Below are positions 44,192-58,204 of a stretch of DNA of 64,000 nucleotides, in pieces. This stretch comes from Hevea brasiliensis. Its lineage: Eukaryota; Streptophyta; Magnoliopsida; Malpighiales; Euphorbiaceae. Position numbers and translations under genes: made by a program. Numbering within the stretch: the first letter of the stretch is position 1; every line of letters starts with the position of its first letter. The stretch spans positions 52,604,725 through 52,668,724 of the forward strand of contig NC_079510.1 of assembly GCF_030052815.1 (NCBI RefSeq). The letters run 5' to 3'. The notes beneath the pieces are model-generated. The model was not told the origin of the DNA. It did no database searches and was given only the letters and a program-made list of their open reading frames with translations.

Positions 44192-47047
44192 CTACATCAG
44201 TTACTGGTTGGATAATGCAGGATAGCAAATCTCATTTGAACTTGCTTGTAGTTTTCTCTGAACTCTGCTCGAGACATGCATATGGTTCATGTATTCTTGC
44301 CACATAAATCTAGATAGTTTCTCGGATGGTAATTATCGTAACAAGAAATAATATGCAAATTGGAAACCTAAACAAATTTGTATTATTTCATAGCTAATGA
44401 TCAGTCTTTCTTTAGGATATCATAATTTTTCTTTTTGTAATTGATAAAATAAATCATTTACATATTATGATAATTTATCTCTATCATAAAGTATACAAAA
44501 ATTTCTCTAAAAGTTGTCACGTGACGCTTTTTAAAGAGAACTTAGCTTGCTAATTAATATTATTATATTATTCTTTTGATTTTTTTTATTTAATCAATTA
44601 TGTTGAATTTATAATTTTAAAAAATAAAATAATAAATTGCATTAAATAACTATTATTTTTTATTTTTATAATCATTATTAGCAATGACTTAATTAAAAAT
44701 AGATTTTTTTTTAATTTTAAATTTGTTTCTAATCAAATTAAAAATAAATAACTTCATTTTAAAAGTGAAAAAAAAAATAAACTTTTTTTTTTTAATAGCG
44801 TGTATAAGGAGTTCCTTATGTGTCTAGGAAAACTATATCAATATAGTTTCAAGTTATCCTCTTTTATTGGCAGATAAAATGGGGACATGGCTCAACTACT
44901 AAGAAATAATTTGAATGGATCATTTTGGGCCAATAACTTAAATCTAAAAGTTATTTAAGCTAGTTGAATTTGGAGTATTATAAGTAGCATTAGAGTCATC
45001 TTAGTCAGAAAATTATGTGAATTTGATAGATCTGTACACAAAGGTTATTCATGAGTAAAGATAGGATGGAAACACTCGAGGCACCCATGAATAATAATAT
45101 CCAAAAATCTGATTTCAACTTAGCAATTATATCTAGTATAGTGCAATAATATTAGTACAACATCAATACTGAAATAAACATGCTGTAAAATTAAGGGAGA
45201 TCGTAACATCTCACATTGATTTAAAAAAAATGGTTAATGGGTTTATATGGCCAAAAACGTAACTACCCAAAAATAATGAGCATTAGCGATTGTGGACCGA
45301 TGATTTAAGACTTAGAAGTTATTTGGTTCAGATGGTATTTGTGTTGTTAAAGTGTGTGGCTACAACTTATCTTTAACCACGGGTAATCTTTCTTCACAAA
45401 CTTATCAATTATGCACAATTTTCTAATTTAGTTTGATTTTGATAATAAAACTAACCCAAACCACTAAGTCCAAATGAATAATTTAAGTTATTTATAATGG
45501 TTACTTTACTCGTAAATCTACCAGCTTCACATAATTTTTTAATTAGTGGGATTCTGATATCAATTATAATACCTAAATTTAACCAGTAGAGATGGCAATG
45601 GTAATGGTATTTATGAAATTTACCTTAGTCTCAAAATTCATGTATTATTGCTTGAATAATACTCAAACTTATTTAATTTTATATATTTTAATTAACTAAT
45701 TTTTTTTCTTGACATGCGTTGCACATTATTTTGTAATTTAAATTTTTATATATAATATTTTATATATCATATATTATATGAAAATTCTATTAAATTTTTA
45801 ATACTGTAAAGTTTTTAGAATGATCATAATATATTATAATAATGACTTTCGAATAAGTTATGTAGTTAGTACTAATAGGGTTTCTCACACATGTGAAATT
45901 TCTTTAAGAGTAACTAGGATTAAAATTTAAATTTATATATTTCATAATATTGTCTCTTGTAGCAATCCAAAAGGGGGATGAATTGAGTATTAATTAAAAA
46001 ATTTGAAGGATAGGTAGAGATTTTTAAGGGAGAGTGCTCAACACAAATACTTTCAAGTTAGATTAGTAGCACTCTAATTGTTTATTATCATCAAAACATA
46101 TATTAAGATGCCTAGGTCCAACACAAATATTTTAACAAAGTAATAAATTTTAATAATTAATTAAAAATTAACTTTTATGACACTTTTAATTTCAATTCAA
46201 ATCGGATATATAATTTAATAAAATATTTAAATTTTATTTATTTAAAAAAATATAAAAACATATAAATGTTATTATAAAAAATTTTTATTTTATATATATA
46301 ATTACAATGAAATTGGTGCATTCCCCACTGATTGTTTCTTTTTAATGTGTGTTTAACTAGCTTGCCCCGTTACTCCACACATTGGTCCCTTTATATGCCT
46401 TTAGGCCAATGGTGACAAAAGCAACGGAAGATCAATGTCATAAATCTCATATTTATTAATGCAACTTGGAAGTAACTCCTCAAGAATTCCATATTGATTG
46501 CATATGAATTATGCAAATTAAATCAAATATAATAATTTTTTTTTCAATCAATATTGTGGTCCTTAAAGTTGATAGTGACAATTGATTGGTTATATTCTAA
46601 CCAATTATTCTATACTAATAAGAACAACAACATCAATAACAATAATAATAATAATAAAATAATAATAATAATGTTATGAATTAGGATAATTAATTAATTA
46701 ATTACCCAACTGTATATATTTAAGAATGTCCTTTTCAATTAAATTGTGATCCTTCACAGAAAAATTGATATCAATATCAGAGGATAAAATTAATTATAGT
46801 GGTCAATTAGGCAACATATAAATGTATAAACGGAACGCATAATGGTCCTTTTTTTTATGCCTAGAAATTATATGCTGACAAGAAGATAGTATTATACCAA
46901 GAAATTATACATATATATTCTTCTATAATAATTAATTGAGAATCAAACTCGAGAATTCATAACTTAAAAATGATTTTAATATTACCGGACTAAACCTCAT
47001 TGATAAAAACAATAATAATATTATTTACACAATTATGTTGGCTCTAT
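44192..47047. other. AT-rich intergenic region upstream of gene B, copy 2
   Basis: Orthologous to 14685-17542; the CACGTG core is conserved near 44520. No gene is seen. Confidence 0.6.
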
Positions 47048-47055
47048 CTATATAG
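47048..47055 (+). promoter_or_regulatory. Candidate TATA box of gene B, copy 2
   Basis: CTATATAG lies 78 bases upstream of the ATG at 47133, identical to copy 1. Confidence 0.4.
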
Positions 47056-47673
47056 AAAGTGCAAAGGTACCTAAAGTCCCAATAAACCTTGCCGTATGGT
47101 CTGAGCAAACGCAGCAGATTAACTGCTCAGAGATGGAAGCATTGGTGAGAGAAACAGTACTGAAAAACGATGTGGAAGGACCCATCCGAGCGATCGGAGG
47201 ATTAGGAGCCAACAGCTACTTCAAAAACTCAGTCTACCAGGTTTTCTATTCTACATTTTTAATTATTGAATTCTGTTGCTCAATTATATTATTTTAATTT
47301 GAATTGTGACAAATTATTACGTTATGTATATATATTGCTTTTATTATTTCTAATGATTATAAATTTTGATTCACTGGCAGAGAAGAGCTGCAAATGTCAC
47401 AAAGGATATAATAGATGAAGTAATCACCAAGAAGCTAGATGTGAAATCCTCTCATCTGCTTCCAATAGAACAATTTGTCTTGCTGATTTTGGATGCGCAG
47501 TTGGTCCAAATACATTTACTTCTTTGCAATCTCTAATAGATATAGTTAAAAGAAATATCTATCCCAATTCCCTTATGAACCCATGCCTGAATTTCATGTG
47601 TTCTTTAATGATCAACCCTCAAATGATTTCAATACCCTCTTCAGGTCTCTCCCACCTGAGAGGGAATACTTTG

Positions 47674-47900
47674 TGTTAGCATAATTACAAAGAATCAAGA
47701 TGATTATAGGAGATTTGTGTAACATAATTACAAAGAATCAGCATGATTATAGGAGATTTGTGTAGCATAATTATAGCAATTATTATTCTTGTCCAAATTA
47801 GTTCATATTCTCATGTATAAATAGATGTAATATCTCTGTAAATGGGACATGCATAAATACACAATCCTTTTCTTCATTACTTGTATTCTTTCTTCTAACA
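47674..47900 (+). repeat. 5' LTR of the copia element
   Basis: 227 bases, with an internal partial repeat of GATTATAGGAGATTTGTGTA and a TATAAATAG box near 47816 that could drive transcription. It pairs with 51946-52173 with a few differences. Confidence 0.92.
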
Positions 47901-47913
47901 TGGTATCGTGAGC
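47901..47913 (+). other. Primer binding site of the copia element
   Basis: TGGTATCGTGAGC directly follows the 5' LTR and resembles the initiator-Met tRNA primer site TGGTATCAGAGC, with local mismatch in the CAG portion. Confidence 0.75.
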
Positions 47914-48021
47914 TATAAAACTTTTATTTCTAGTTTTTGGGGTCTCTCCGCTCTCTCTACAACCTGCTCGTTCATTCTTTCATACCTATTATTATACCAT
48001 TTTTTTCCTCATCTTGTTATC

Positions 48022-51000
48022 AATGGAGAAATCGATATTTCAAAACCTATTGCAACCTTGATTCACTGGTTCCAACTATAATCTTTGGGTTCAAGGAATG
48101 AAAAGTTTTTGATAGGTCGCAAGCTTTGGCGTATTGTTACCAAGATATCACTACGCCGACAAGAGAGAACGATGGCCCGATGCAAAATTTGTCGACCGCC
48201 TTGAGGATTGGGATAGTAAAAATCATCGATCATCACCGTTTCGCAATACCGCCTCGCCCATCCACATCCAGCTTGCTAATTATGACTCGCAAAAGAAATC
48301 GGGATTTTTGGCTAATCGATATCGCACTAATCGACTTGCCCACTATTATCGCTTGTGGACTACTCTTCATAATCAAACAAGAAGCGTGTCAATCATGAAT
48401 GATTTTCTTGCCTGTGTCCAACCTATTTGGAATCAAATATCTCGTGCCAAAATCGCTGAAGATCATCTTCATCTCATTCAAGTTCTAATGGCTCTTCGAT
48501 CGTAATATGAGGCCGCTCGAGCGCCCTCGCTACATCGAAATCCACTCCCATCATTGGAAACGCTATTCAAGAGATTATTTTTGAAGAGACTCGCCTCGCT
48601 TGGATAAAACTCCTCAATTTGAAGTCGCTCTTGCAACTACTCGATCCTCACATCGTAAATTTGGCAATCAACTCGTAAGAATTGTAATCAAATTGGTCAT
48701 GCTTTTGCATATTGTCCTACCATAAAATGCGATATTGTCATGGTTACGGCCATATTCTTGAACATTGTCCCACACGCCTCCAAGATCAAAAGGAGGGCAT
48801 TCTAAATTCAAGAATGTCTCAAAGCCGGATCTTCCTCTCACCGCTGTTGTCGCTATCGAGGGCTCTACCGCCATCACCATGAGTGATCTTGAGGCACTAT
48901 TCAAACAGTTATCTCTTCTAATTCTCCGCCGCCATGTCCGCCACTCCGGTAATTCTTATTGGCTTTTGACTCTGCATGTTGTAATCATATGACCACTAAT
49001 CTTAAATTCTTGTCTTCTGAAAAACCTGTATCTTCCTTACCACCAATCCATACTGCAAATGGTACAAAAATGAACATCACACATACTGGTCATGTGTCTA
49101 CCTCAAATCTTCATCTCCCGACACCTATTATATCCCTAATTTGGCACTCAATCTTATTTCGTTGGTCGCTTGTGTGAAAAAGGACTAAATGTTATTTTTC
49201 TCACCATGGTGTCAGTGCACAGATCCACAAACGGGATAGATTCTTGGGGAAGGTCGCAGAGTGGGTCGATTATTTGCGCTTACATCTTTACATCTTCCTC
49301 AGAGATTTGTGTCTGCAGCTACAATCCCTAATTCCTCCATTCACCAATGGCATCTTCGCCTTGGTCATGCTTCTACCAAGAAATTCAACCTTTAATTTCT
49401 CGTGGATTATTAGGATCTACTAAGTTTGAGTCATTTAATTGTTTAAATTGTCACTTGCAAAACAACTCGCATTATCTTTTTCCCATAATAATACTACTTC
49501 GTACACTCCTTTTGGTTTAATTCATTCGACATTTGGGGTCCTTCTCCTATTTCTTCAATAAATGGTTTTCGTTATTTTGTAATATTTATTGATGATTATT
49601 CTCGGCTTACTTGGATATATTTTTTGAAACATCGATCCGAGTTATCACAAATTTACATCACATTTGCAAAAATGATTAAAACTCGCTTCTCTTGTGACAT
49701 TAAAATTCTCGAACAGATAATGCCATGGAATATCGGATTCTTCTTTGCTTCATTTCTTAGTCAACAAGGCACCGTTGTTCAACGTTCTTGTCCTCACACC
49801 TCTCAACGTATCGGCGAGCCAACGCAAGCATCGCCATATTCTTGATTCTCAGACGCATTCTTCTTCTTTCTCGCCTCATGTCCAAAAATTTTGGGGAGAA
49901 GCGCTTTTCATGCCGTTTATGTTATTAATCGCCTTCCTACCTTGGTTCTTCATAATTTATCTCCTTTGAAAAGTTGTTTGGACAACCTCCGACTATTCCA
50001 TCCTTAAACCTTTTGGATGTGTTTCTTTGTTCTTTACAACCTCATGAACATACCAAATTAGAACCCCGTGCTCGTCATGTTGTTTTCTTGGTTATGGCAT
50101 TGAACACAAAGGGTATCGTTGTTGGGATCCTGCTTTCTAATAAGTTACGATCTCTCGTCATGTTACCTTTTGGGAAAATACTATGTTCTCTTCTCTTTCC
50201 AAATTTCATCACTCACAATATCGACTTCTATTTTTCACCGACTCTCCAAAGAGTCGCTTCCAAGTCCCGATCCAGTGATTGTGATGTGCTCAATATTAGC
50301 CCAACTACACCGCCTCGTTGAATCAAAGACCGCTTGTTGATCCAAAGACTGCACTGCATCTCCTCCTAGCACTACTCTTCGCCGTTTCTACCTGTAAGAG
50401 AAACTCCTCATTATCTTTCGATTTTCATTGTTACTCTAATATTGCAACCCTTCATGAGAATCATTCTTATCGTGAGGCAAGTACTGACCCTCTTTGGCAA
50501 GCTATGACTGATGAACTTCAGCTTTAGAGAAAACTCATACTTGGGATTTAGTTGATCTTCCACCAAACAAGACTCCTATTGGTTGCAAATGGATTTACAA
50601 AATCAAGACCCGTTCTGATGGAACTATTGAACGCTACAAAGCTCGCTTAGTAGCCAAAGGGTACACTCAAGAGTATGGTATCGACTATGAGGAAACTTTT
50701 GCTCCAAGGTCTGATTAACATCTATTCGCAATTTCTTAGCTATTGTGCAGTCAGAATGGAAACTTTTCCAGATGGATGTTAAAAATGCTTTTCTTCATGG
50801 TGATTTAATGTAAGAGGTTTATATGCATCCTCCTCCCGGTTATCATTCTCCTCATAAGGTTTGCAAACTTCTAAGAGCCTTATATGGATTAAAACAAGCT
50901 CCTGTGGCCTGGTTTGCCAAATTTAGTTCCACTCTTGCTCAACTTGGTTTTCTCTAGTCCACATGATTCTCGCATTATTCACTCGCCGAACCGACAGTGG

Positions 51001-51930
51001 TATTGTTCTTCACGCTTTATGTTGATGATATGATAATAACAGAGATGATTCATCCGTATTTTAGAGTTACAACATTATCTCAATCAACATTTTGAAATGA
51101 AAGACCTGGTTCTCTCACTATTTTTGGGCCTTGAAGTTTCTCAAAATTCGATGGCTATTATCTATCTCAAGCCAAGTATGCATCCGATTTACTTTCTCGA
51201 GCAGCATCATCGATAGCAAAACAAGATCAACCCCATTGGAGCTCAATTGCAAACTTACACCTCTTGATGGCACTCCTCTTGATGATCCTACTTTATATCG
51301 CATAATTGTCGAGTCTTGTTTATCTCACGCCACTCGACCGATATTTCATATGTCGCTCATCCGTCACCGCTTTATGTCCGCTCCTCGCTCAACTCATTTC
51401 TCTCAGATTTAATCCTTCGTTATATCAAAGGCACTCTTTTCATGGTTTGCACTTTTCCGCTACCTCCTCCCTAGTATTATCCGCTACTCGATGTCGATTG
51501 GTGGTGATCGGCTGATCGCCGCTCTACAATCGTTATTGTTTCTTCTTGGGTAATTCTCTTATCTCTTGGCGTAGCAAAAAGCAAATCGTTGTTGCACGTC
51601 TAGCACGTAATCAATATCGTGCTCTTGCCGATGCTACATCCAATTACTTTGGTTACGGTGGTTATTAATCGATTTGGGTGTCACTCATTTTTCGCCACAA
51701 TACTCCATTGCGATAATAGAAGTGCCATACGATTTCTCATAATGATGTATTTCATGAGCGTATCAAACACATCGAAATTGATTGTCATTTTGTACGCCAT
51801 CATGTTGCTCATGGCACCATATGTTTGATTCCTATCTCCTCTCACACCAAACCGCTGATATATTCACCAAAACGCATCCTCCCGCCGCCAGATCTCTTAA
51901 GCAAACTCAAGTTGGCACTGTGCTACCACC
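48022..51930 (+). pseudogene. Degenerate copia polyprotein
   Basis: Gag begins near ATG 48022 (MEKSIFQNLLQP). Two CCHC-like zinc knuckles follow at about 48680-48775 (C-N-GH-C patterns NQIGHAFAYC and HGYGHILEHC). Protease DSACCNHMT lies near 48965. The pre-integrase WHLRLGHAS lies at 49348, and the integrase core IFIDDYSRLTWIYF at about 49580-49640 with its downstream DNA continuing to 49740. Reverse transcriptase has [32 protein letters not shown] at about 50585-50700 and the catalytic YVDD at 51018-51029. RNase H remnants (QYRALADATSN near 51615, ADIFTKTHPP near 51857) end the region. Many frame changes occur at spots where CTG or CAG would be expected, so part of the decay may be base-calling error. 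Confidence 0.85.
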
Positions 51931-52173
51931 TTGAGTTTGAGGGGGTGTTAGCATAATTACAAAGAATCAAGATGATTATAGGAGATTTGTGTAACATAAT
52001 TACAAAGAATCAAAGATGATTATAGGAGATTTGTGTAGCATAATTATAGCAATTATTATTCTTGTCCAAATTAGTTCATATTCTCATGTATAAATAGATG
52101 TAATATCTCTGTAAATGGGACACAGACAAATACACAATCCTTTTCTTCATTACTTGTATTCTTTCTTCTAACA
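51931..52173 (+). repeat. Polypurine tract and 3' LTR of the copia element
   Basis: TTGAGTTTGAGGGGG (51931-51945) abuts the 228-base 3' LTR at 51946-52173. Confidence 0.9.
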
Positions 52174-52984
52174 CTTTGCAGCCGGGGTGCCGGGTTCTTT
52201 TCATGGCCGAGTATTCCCTAAATCTTCCCTCCATGTTGTGCAATCCAATTATGCACTCCATTGGCTCTCTAAGGTACCAGAAAGTTTGGTAGACAAGAAC
52301 TCTCCTGCGTGGAACAAAGGGAAGATTCACTATGCAGGCGCCTCTGATGAGGTACTTAAAGCATATAGAGAAAGATGGGCTGAAGACCTAAATAATTTCC
52401 TGAACACAAGAGCTGAAGAGATAGTGCCTGGAGGGATGCTTATAGTTATCATGCCAAGTATTCCTGATGGAATGCCTTATTCTGAACTTGCAAATGGCAT
52501 ATTGTACAGTAGTTTCGAATCAACCCTCCTTGATATGTCGAAAAGGGTATGTCAATAACTTACTACTGCTTTCAAAATAGCCAAAAAAAAATGATAGTTT
52601 TTTTATTGAATTCGTCTTTTTTTTTTTTGTCAGCAGGGAATAATAAGTGAAGACCAAGTGGATGCCTTCAACTTGCCAATATATGCTGCTCCTCCAGGAG
52701 AATTTGCTGCTGTGGTGGAAAAGAATGGGTGTTTCGACATTGAAGCAATAGGACTAACAAATCCAGCTCCTTGGCTAACAGATGACGTGCACGTTGATAT
52801 GAAAGAATATGTGAGGCACATTAGGGCTCCAATGGAAGGAATGTTCACCAAACACTTCCCAAATGAAATTGTGGATGAAATGTTCGAGCAGTTACTGGTA
52901 AATAAACTTCCGAAGGTCTTCGACAAAATGGAAAGAGCTTACAAGGACAAAATTCAATCTTACTACGTCCTTCAACGTAAATGA

Positions 52985-53412
52985 TTACGATTAAAAATTT
53001 AATTTGTCTGGCTGGTGAAGCTTTCTTAATGCTTTTTAGGCATGGCATAATATATTATATATATGTGTGTGTGCAATAAAAGAAAATTTGTGGTCTTAAG
53101 TTGAGTGTATTTAGTGTAAGCCTGATGGCTTAATTAGGTTAGTTGTGTGTTCTCAAGTTAATAAATTTTTCTTAATTTTTTAAAATGTTAATAAAATTTT
53201 AGCTTATAAGAAAAAAGAAAATTTATGAAAAAAATTAGTACATAATAATGAAAGGAAAAAAAAAATTGTAAGTTAATCAATGTTCCAAATGCATGTTGGA
53301 TCAAATTTGTGACTTGAAAGTTACAGGTTTAAACCACGGAAATAATGTTTCTGCAAAGTAAGAGTAACGTATGTCAATCTTTCCCAAAGCTCAAAAGTGT
53401 GGAATACTTCGA
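52985..53412. other. 3' flank of gene B, copy 2
   Basis: Orthologous to 18973-19400, with the same AATAAAAG signal about 90 bases after the stop. Confidence 0.45.
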
Positions 53413-54075
53413 GCCTGTTTAGTTTAACTGTTGAATATAACTGTTAGCTTATAGTTGATAGCTGATGATAGCTGATTTATGTTAAGTGTTTGGTAAAACT
53501 ATATTTAGCTGTTGCTATTGATATGTGAAAGGATTAATAAGGGTATAAATTATATAATTTATTTTATTATTGAAATAAATATAAAATTATAAATTTATTA
53601 TATTATATTATTTATTATATTATTAAATTAAATATATAATTATTAAATAATATATTATATCATTTATTTTATTATTGAAATAAGAAAATAATTAAAATTT
53701 TTAAAAAATAATTAAATAACTTTAAAAATATAGATAAAATAATACAGAATTATTATTGTTGATAACTAAAAACTTATAATTAATTTTAAGTTTTTATATA
53801 TAAATAAATATTTTATATTTTATGTTATTAATAAAAATATTTTAACAAAATTAAAATGCGATAATTAAAATATTAAAATTATAAATAAAAAATATTAAAA
53901 TATTAATTTTTGAGTTAAATAAAAAAGGATAATATAGTCAAAATAAAAAATAAAATAAAATCAGCAATCAGCTAACGAGAAACAACTCTAAAAATAGAGT
54001 TAATATAAACACTCCAGTTCATCTATTTGGATGTCTATCGCTTATCACCGCATTCAATAGATGAACCAAACACCC
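53413..54075. mobile_element. hAT-like AT-rich MITE candidate (copy 2)
   Basis: Orthologous to 19401-20126 but shorter by an internal loss of one ATTATATTATT-type repeat block. Borders are uncertain, as in copy 1. Confidence 0.5.
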
Positions 54076-54637
54076 TTTTCATGGACTAATAATAGAATAA
54101 AGAAAATACAAAACATCTCCCAGAAAACTCATATGCTGCAAGAACAACATGGCCTTGCTAAGAGCTCGACTTTTTCTTCAAACTAATCAAAACCAAAGGT
54201 TTGTGAATAAACATAATATATAGCAGCCCCTAAATTGACAGCAAAAATATTGCAAAATTGTGGCACTATCCTTCTTTTTATATCTGTGAAGCGTATAAAA
54301 CTTGCTTGAGGATATCGTAAATTGAATTTCTTAATTAGTAAAAGTTATTAACTCCCGTGTAGAAATTAAAATTTACAAAAATTCAATTTAATTAATTTTT
54401 TTTATAAATTATTATCTTTAAAATGAGAGAATTCAATTATTTTTAACTTAAAAAATTAATTAAAAAATGATTGTATAAGAATTCAATTGAAATTTTTTTA
54501 TAAATAATTTATTTTAAAAGAAAACTTAAAGAAAGAAAGCTATTTTTTCTATAGCTAATAAATTATAATTTGGTTCATTAAACTTCCTTTAAATAATAAA
54601 AAAAATAACTTTGTAACATTATATCAAGTTTTGATTG
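54076..54637. other. Spacer between the hAT-like repeat and the solo LTR, copy 2
   Basis: Orthologous to 20127-20691. No feature is seen. Confidence 0.5.
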
Positions 54638-57271
54638 TGTCACGACCCATCCTATGGGTGGACCTAGACTAGGATCCGCCACTTAAAGCCCTCGAGACCC
54701 GTAGTAAGCCTAACTATTCCTCAACCCAATCCTAAGGCTCATTTTAAGCTCAATCCAAGAATTCAACCGGACAGAATCCGGCCATAATGTAGACCATACA
54801 ACAGGGAGTTTTTGACTCGCCCGACCTGTAAACACAATATATAATAATATGGGGAGATCAGCTCATCCTCCATATACTCATAATATCATAGAATCAAATT
54901 GGAGCTCAACTCCCTCATCCAGTCTAATCATACATGCATTTAATACGTTTACAGGTCTAACATGGCAATTATAATACAGACCCAAATCATATAAGTATTT
55001 CTAACACATGCATAATTCTAGAAGTTAGCAAAATTATACAAAATATCACAAACATAAATAGATGACTTATAGGGAGAGAAACAAGTTAGAACTCAAAAAG
55101 AGATCTCCTGTATCCTGGAAAAATAAGGTAAACAGGAGTGAGCATTCGACTCAGAGAGTAAAATACCAATTTTAATCACAATTTCTATAGCTGTCTAAAG
55201 CTAATGCATCCTAAAGAGTGGAATACAACATCATCATAATTTTCATACAAATCACATCAGAACAGCAAAAAGACAATTTGGAGCACTCACACACCCAATA
55301 ATGTTCAAATAGTACATATATAGGAGCTAATCCCCTATACAGCTCTCTTAATCCAACATCTGCCAGCGAGTGTCTCTCAAGCCGGACTTTCGCTTAATAA
55401 ACTAAATGCGGGGGCCAGCAAGATCATCTTGAGCCGTGCCTATCCCGACTTATCCATAAAGACCAGGTCCTAGCGAGTGTCTCTCAAGCTGCATTTACCC
55501 GTTCTAACCATATCCATTACCACACTACACGCACACTGCTCTAAATTACCACAAACAATATCTATGGCACTTCATTAATTAAGAATGCAATATAAAATTT
55601 GCCTAGTATTTAACTACATAGATACATATTTATAAGTGATGCATGGGCATGCTTGAACATATAATAATATTGAAATCATAATTAAAATTAATATTTTACT
55701 CACAGACTTAAACCGATGTTACTACGGCGGTTGTACAGAGGAGGAAGGCTGTCCCGGCTCATCTGACAAATTTCATTGCAATTATTTAATATATTTGACT
55801 CAATACAAGTTTGAAAAAGATCAAAGATATCCTAAATCGTGTCGAAAATACGGCAGAGTCTCTCCTATACCTAAGACCTATCCAATCTGCAAAAGGGCTC
55901 AAAATGCACTTCTATATCCACAAGTCACATCCACAACTCAATCACATCACATGGCCCCTCCTGGGCCCACCCAAACAGTCAACAATCATAATTTAAAAAA
56001 TTACGATTTAGTCCCTACACCCATTTTGCAAAAACTACTCAAATGAGCTCTAAAAATTCTAAAACTTTGTCCCACGGTCCTTAGCAATATTATTAAGCTA
56101 ATGCAAAAGGAATTATATTTTTTTAACCTACCACGAATATTTTATAGATTTTTAATCGAAATCAAGCACTAGATAATTAAGAAAAATGAGGGTTCGGGTT
56201 TACCAATGTCAATTCCGACCCTGGAGACGCTTCTGGGACGTCTGAAAATGATGGGATAGCTTATAATTTGACTCTCGCTCAAGCTTTTTCTCAGTAGTCC
56301 GTCGCTTCACCAAATTACAGACTCGAGCAACGGTCTAATTTCCGCGAATTGAATATATCTACGCAACGCCCATAACACGGGAGTTAGTATAGAATTTTTA
56401 CGAAATTTTCTAAACTCATTTAATGCTCGAAAAAATACTGCAATGTTTTGCGGGACCCACCGAAAAACAATATCAGAAAAATTTGAAATGGGTATTGTCG
56501 TGAAGTTCTCGTCGAGTGGAACACTCCAATACTCTTAGATTTTTTGTGGGATTTAAGGTTTTCAAGAAATCTAGCCCAAAAGTCATAATGGGCTAAAATT
56601 TTTCGAACAAAAATTGGACAAACCGCTTGATGAATTTTTGTGTTCTTGGTGTATATGGAAAACTCTCGAGGTGTATATGTGTTTTGGGATAAGACCCGAT
56701 CCGATTGGTGGCCGGATTGGCCGGAATCGGCCTAGGAAGTTAAAGCGGCGCGGGTGCATGGAGGAGATTTTCGCACGGTTTTCCGTGGCCCGAGGCTAGC
56801 CATGTGAGGGAGGGTGGGGAAGGGCGACACAGAGAGAGGGTGGGGAAGCAGAGTCACGGAGGGAGAGGGAGGAGAGAGGGAAGAGAGGCATCGGGAAGAG
56901 AGAAGAAAGGAGAAGAAAAGGAAAAAAGGACCGATTCAACTAGATCGGTCTGATTCGATTAGGTTCGATTCAATCGGTTCAATTCAGAATACCCAAAATT
57001 GAATTTTTACTCGCTTAGGATAAAAATGAGGCCCAAAAATTTCAGAAAATTCTAGAAAACTCGTAAAAATTCGTAGGGTCTAAATATATTTTTAGTTTTG
57101 TCATGTAGTCTTTAAATTAATTTTTAAAAATAACCAAAGTTTTACATTTTCGAAAAATCAAACCTGATTTCAAAAATTCGAAAAATTTTAAATAATTTTC
57201 TAAAATTTAAATAACATAAAATATTAATAGCTACTCATAAAATAATTAATTGAAAAATTAGGGGTGTTACA
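54638..57271. mobile_element. Solo LTR of about 2.63 kb (copy 2)
   Basis: Orthologous to 20692-23351, with the same GATTG flanks (54633-54637, 57272-57276). The start reads TGTCACGACCC here, against TGTCATGACCC in copy 1, a methylation-type C/T change. Differences cluster around CAG, CTG and CCGG-rich spots. Confidence 0.8.
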
Positions 57272-58141
57272 GATTGCGTACCTACTTTGAACTTCTGAGG
57301 TTCTGAATTCTGATAAGGACTAGAAATTAATTTATAATTTCAGTATACTACAAAGGGAGGAGCATTATTGTGTGTTTTCTTAACATTGGTTTCTTGGAAT
57401 TTTTTGGTGCACTTGTCCTGTATTAACATTAATGATCTTTTTTTATCCATGATGGGTATTCTCAAATTATTTTGATGGTTTTTTATTGTGACAATGGGCA
57501 TGCACCCAATAAGTTTTACAATATTTAAGTTATTTATAGAGTCGTGAGGTTTAAATTTGAATTTTAATTAGAATTAATTATAAAAAAAGTAATGCAATTT
57601 TTAAATTTCTGTATGTAACAAGAGATTTCAATGCTTATGATATATTTTTTTTTAGAATTAATGCCAATGATTATTGTTGGAATTTAGCTATATATTAAAT
57701 ATTCTTAAAGAAATAAAATGACAATATTGGCACTCCATAATTTAAGTATTCTAATTTTACCATTACCATCATTAATCTTGTAGGAAAAAAGAAAAAAAAA
57801 AAAGAGTAGGGCCTAATTCTAAGGCCGAAAGCTAGCTCAGAGGAGATTTATTCAAATCTTGTATTTAGCACAAAGTTTTTATTCTAAAGTAAAAATATCT
57901 CCATCTTAAAAATTAGATTAAGGGGAGAAAGTTTGCTCAAATCTTATATTTAACATAAAATTTTTATTTCAAATCAATGTGAGATAGCAGATCTCTTTAT
58001 TAATTTTTCATATTTATAATCTATTCTATTTTATGAAATAAAATTTTTAAATCATTTTAATTTTCCAAACATATTTTTTTCTTTTATAATACAATACACT
58101 ATCATTGTTTTATTCTTACATGTTTTACAAAAATATTATCT

Positions 58142-58142
<1 letters not shown>

Positions 58143-58203
<61 letters not shown>

Positions 58204-58204
58204 T
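58143..58204. repeat. Expanded (TAA)n microsatellite
   Basis: About 20 units of TAA, against only a short imperfect tract at the matching site of copy 1 near 24210-24240. Confidence 0.95.

Larger units (their letters stand above)
47674..52173 (+). mobile_element. Ty1/copia LTR retrotransposon inserted in gene B exon 2
   Basis: The 4500-base element has LTRs starting TGTTAG and ending CTAACA and is flanked by CTTTG (47669-47673, 52174-52178). Copy 1 preserves the empty site (GAATACTTTGCAGCC). Order is gag, protease, integrase, reverse transcriptase, RNase H, which defines Ty1/copia. The small size and short LTRs fit the Ale/Retrofit-like class, stated tentatively. The coding region is broken in many places. 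Confidence 0.93.
47133..52984 (+). pseudogene. SABATH methyltransferase gene B, copy 2, frameshifted and split by a copia element
   Basis: Exon 1 (47133-47240) is intact and identical in frame to copy 1. Exon 2 runs 47381-47673, is interrupted by the copia element, and resumes at 52179 to 52546. Exon 3 is 52637-52984. The premature TAA of copy 1 is absent here (codons read IIDEVITKKLD). However, one C is missing at about 47449 (AAATCCTCTC against AAATCCCTCTC) and one A at about 47550 (GTTAAAAGAA), each shifting the frame. Exon 3 and the distal part of exon 2 remain open, with VPGSFHGRVFP, YALHWLSKVP and SPAWNKGKIHY. One three-base difference (GCT present at about 52412) also separates the copies. 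The gene is non-functional as assembled. Confidence 0.88.
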
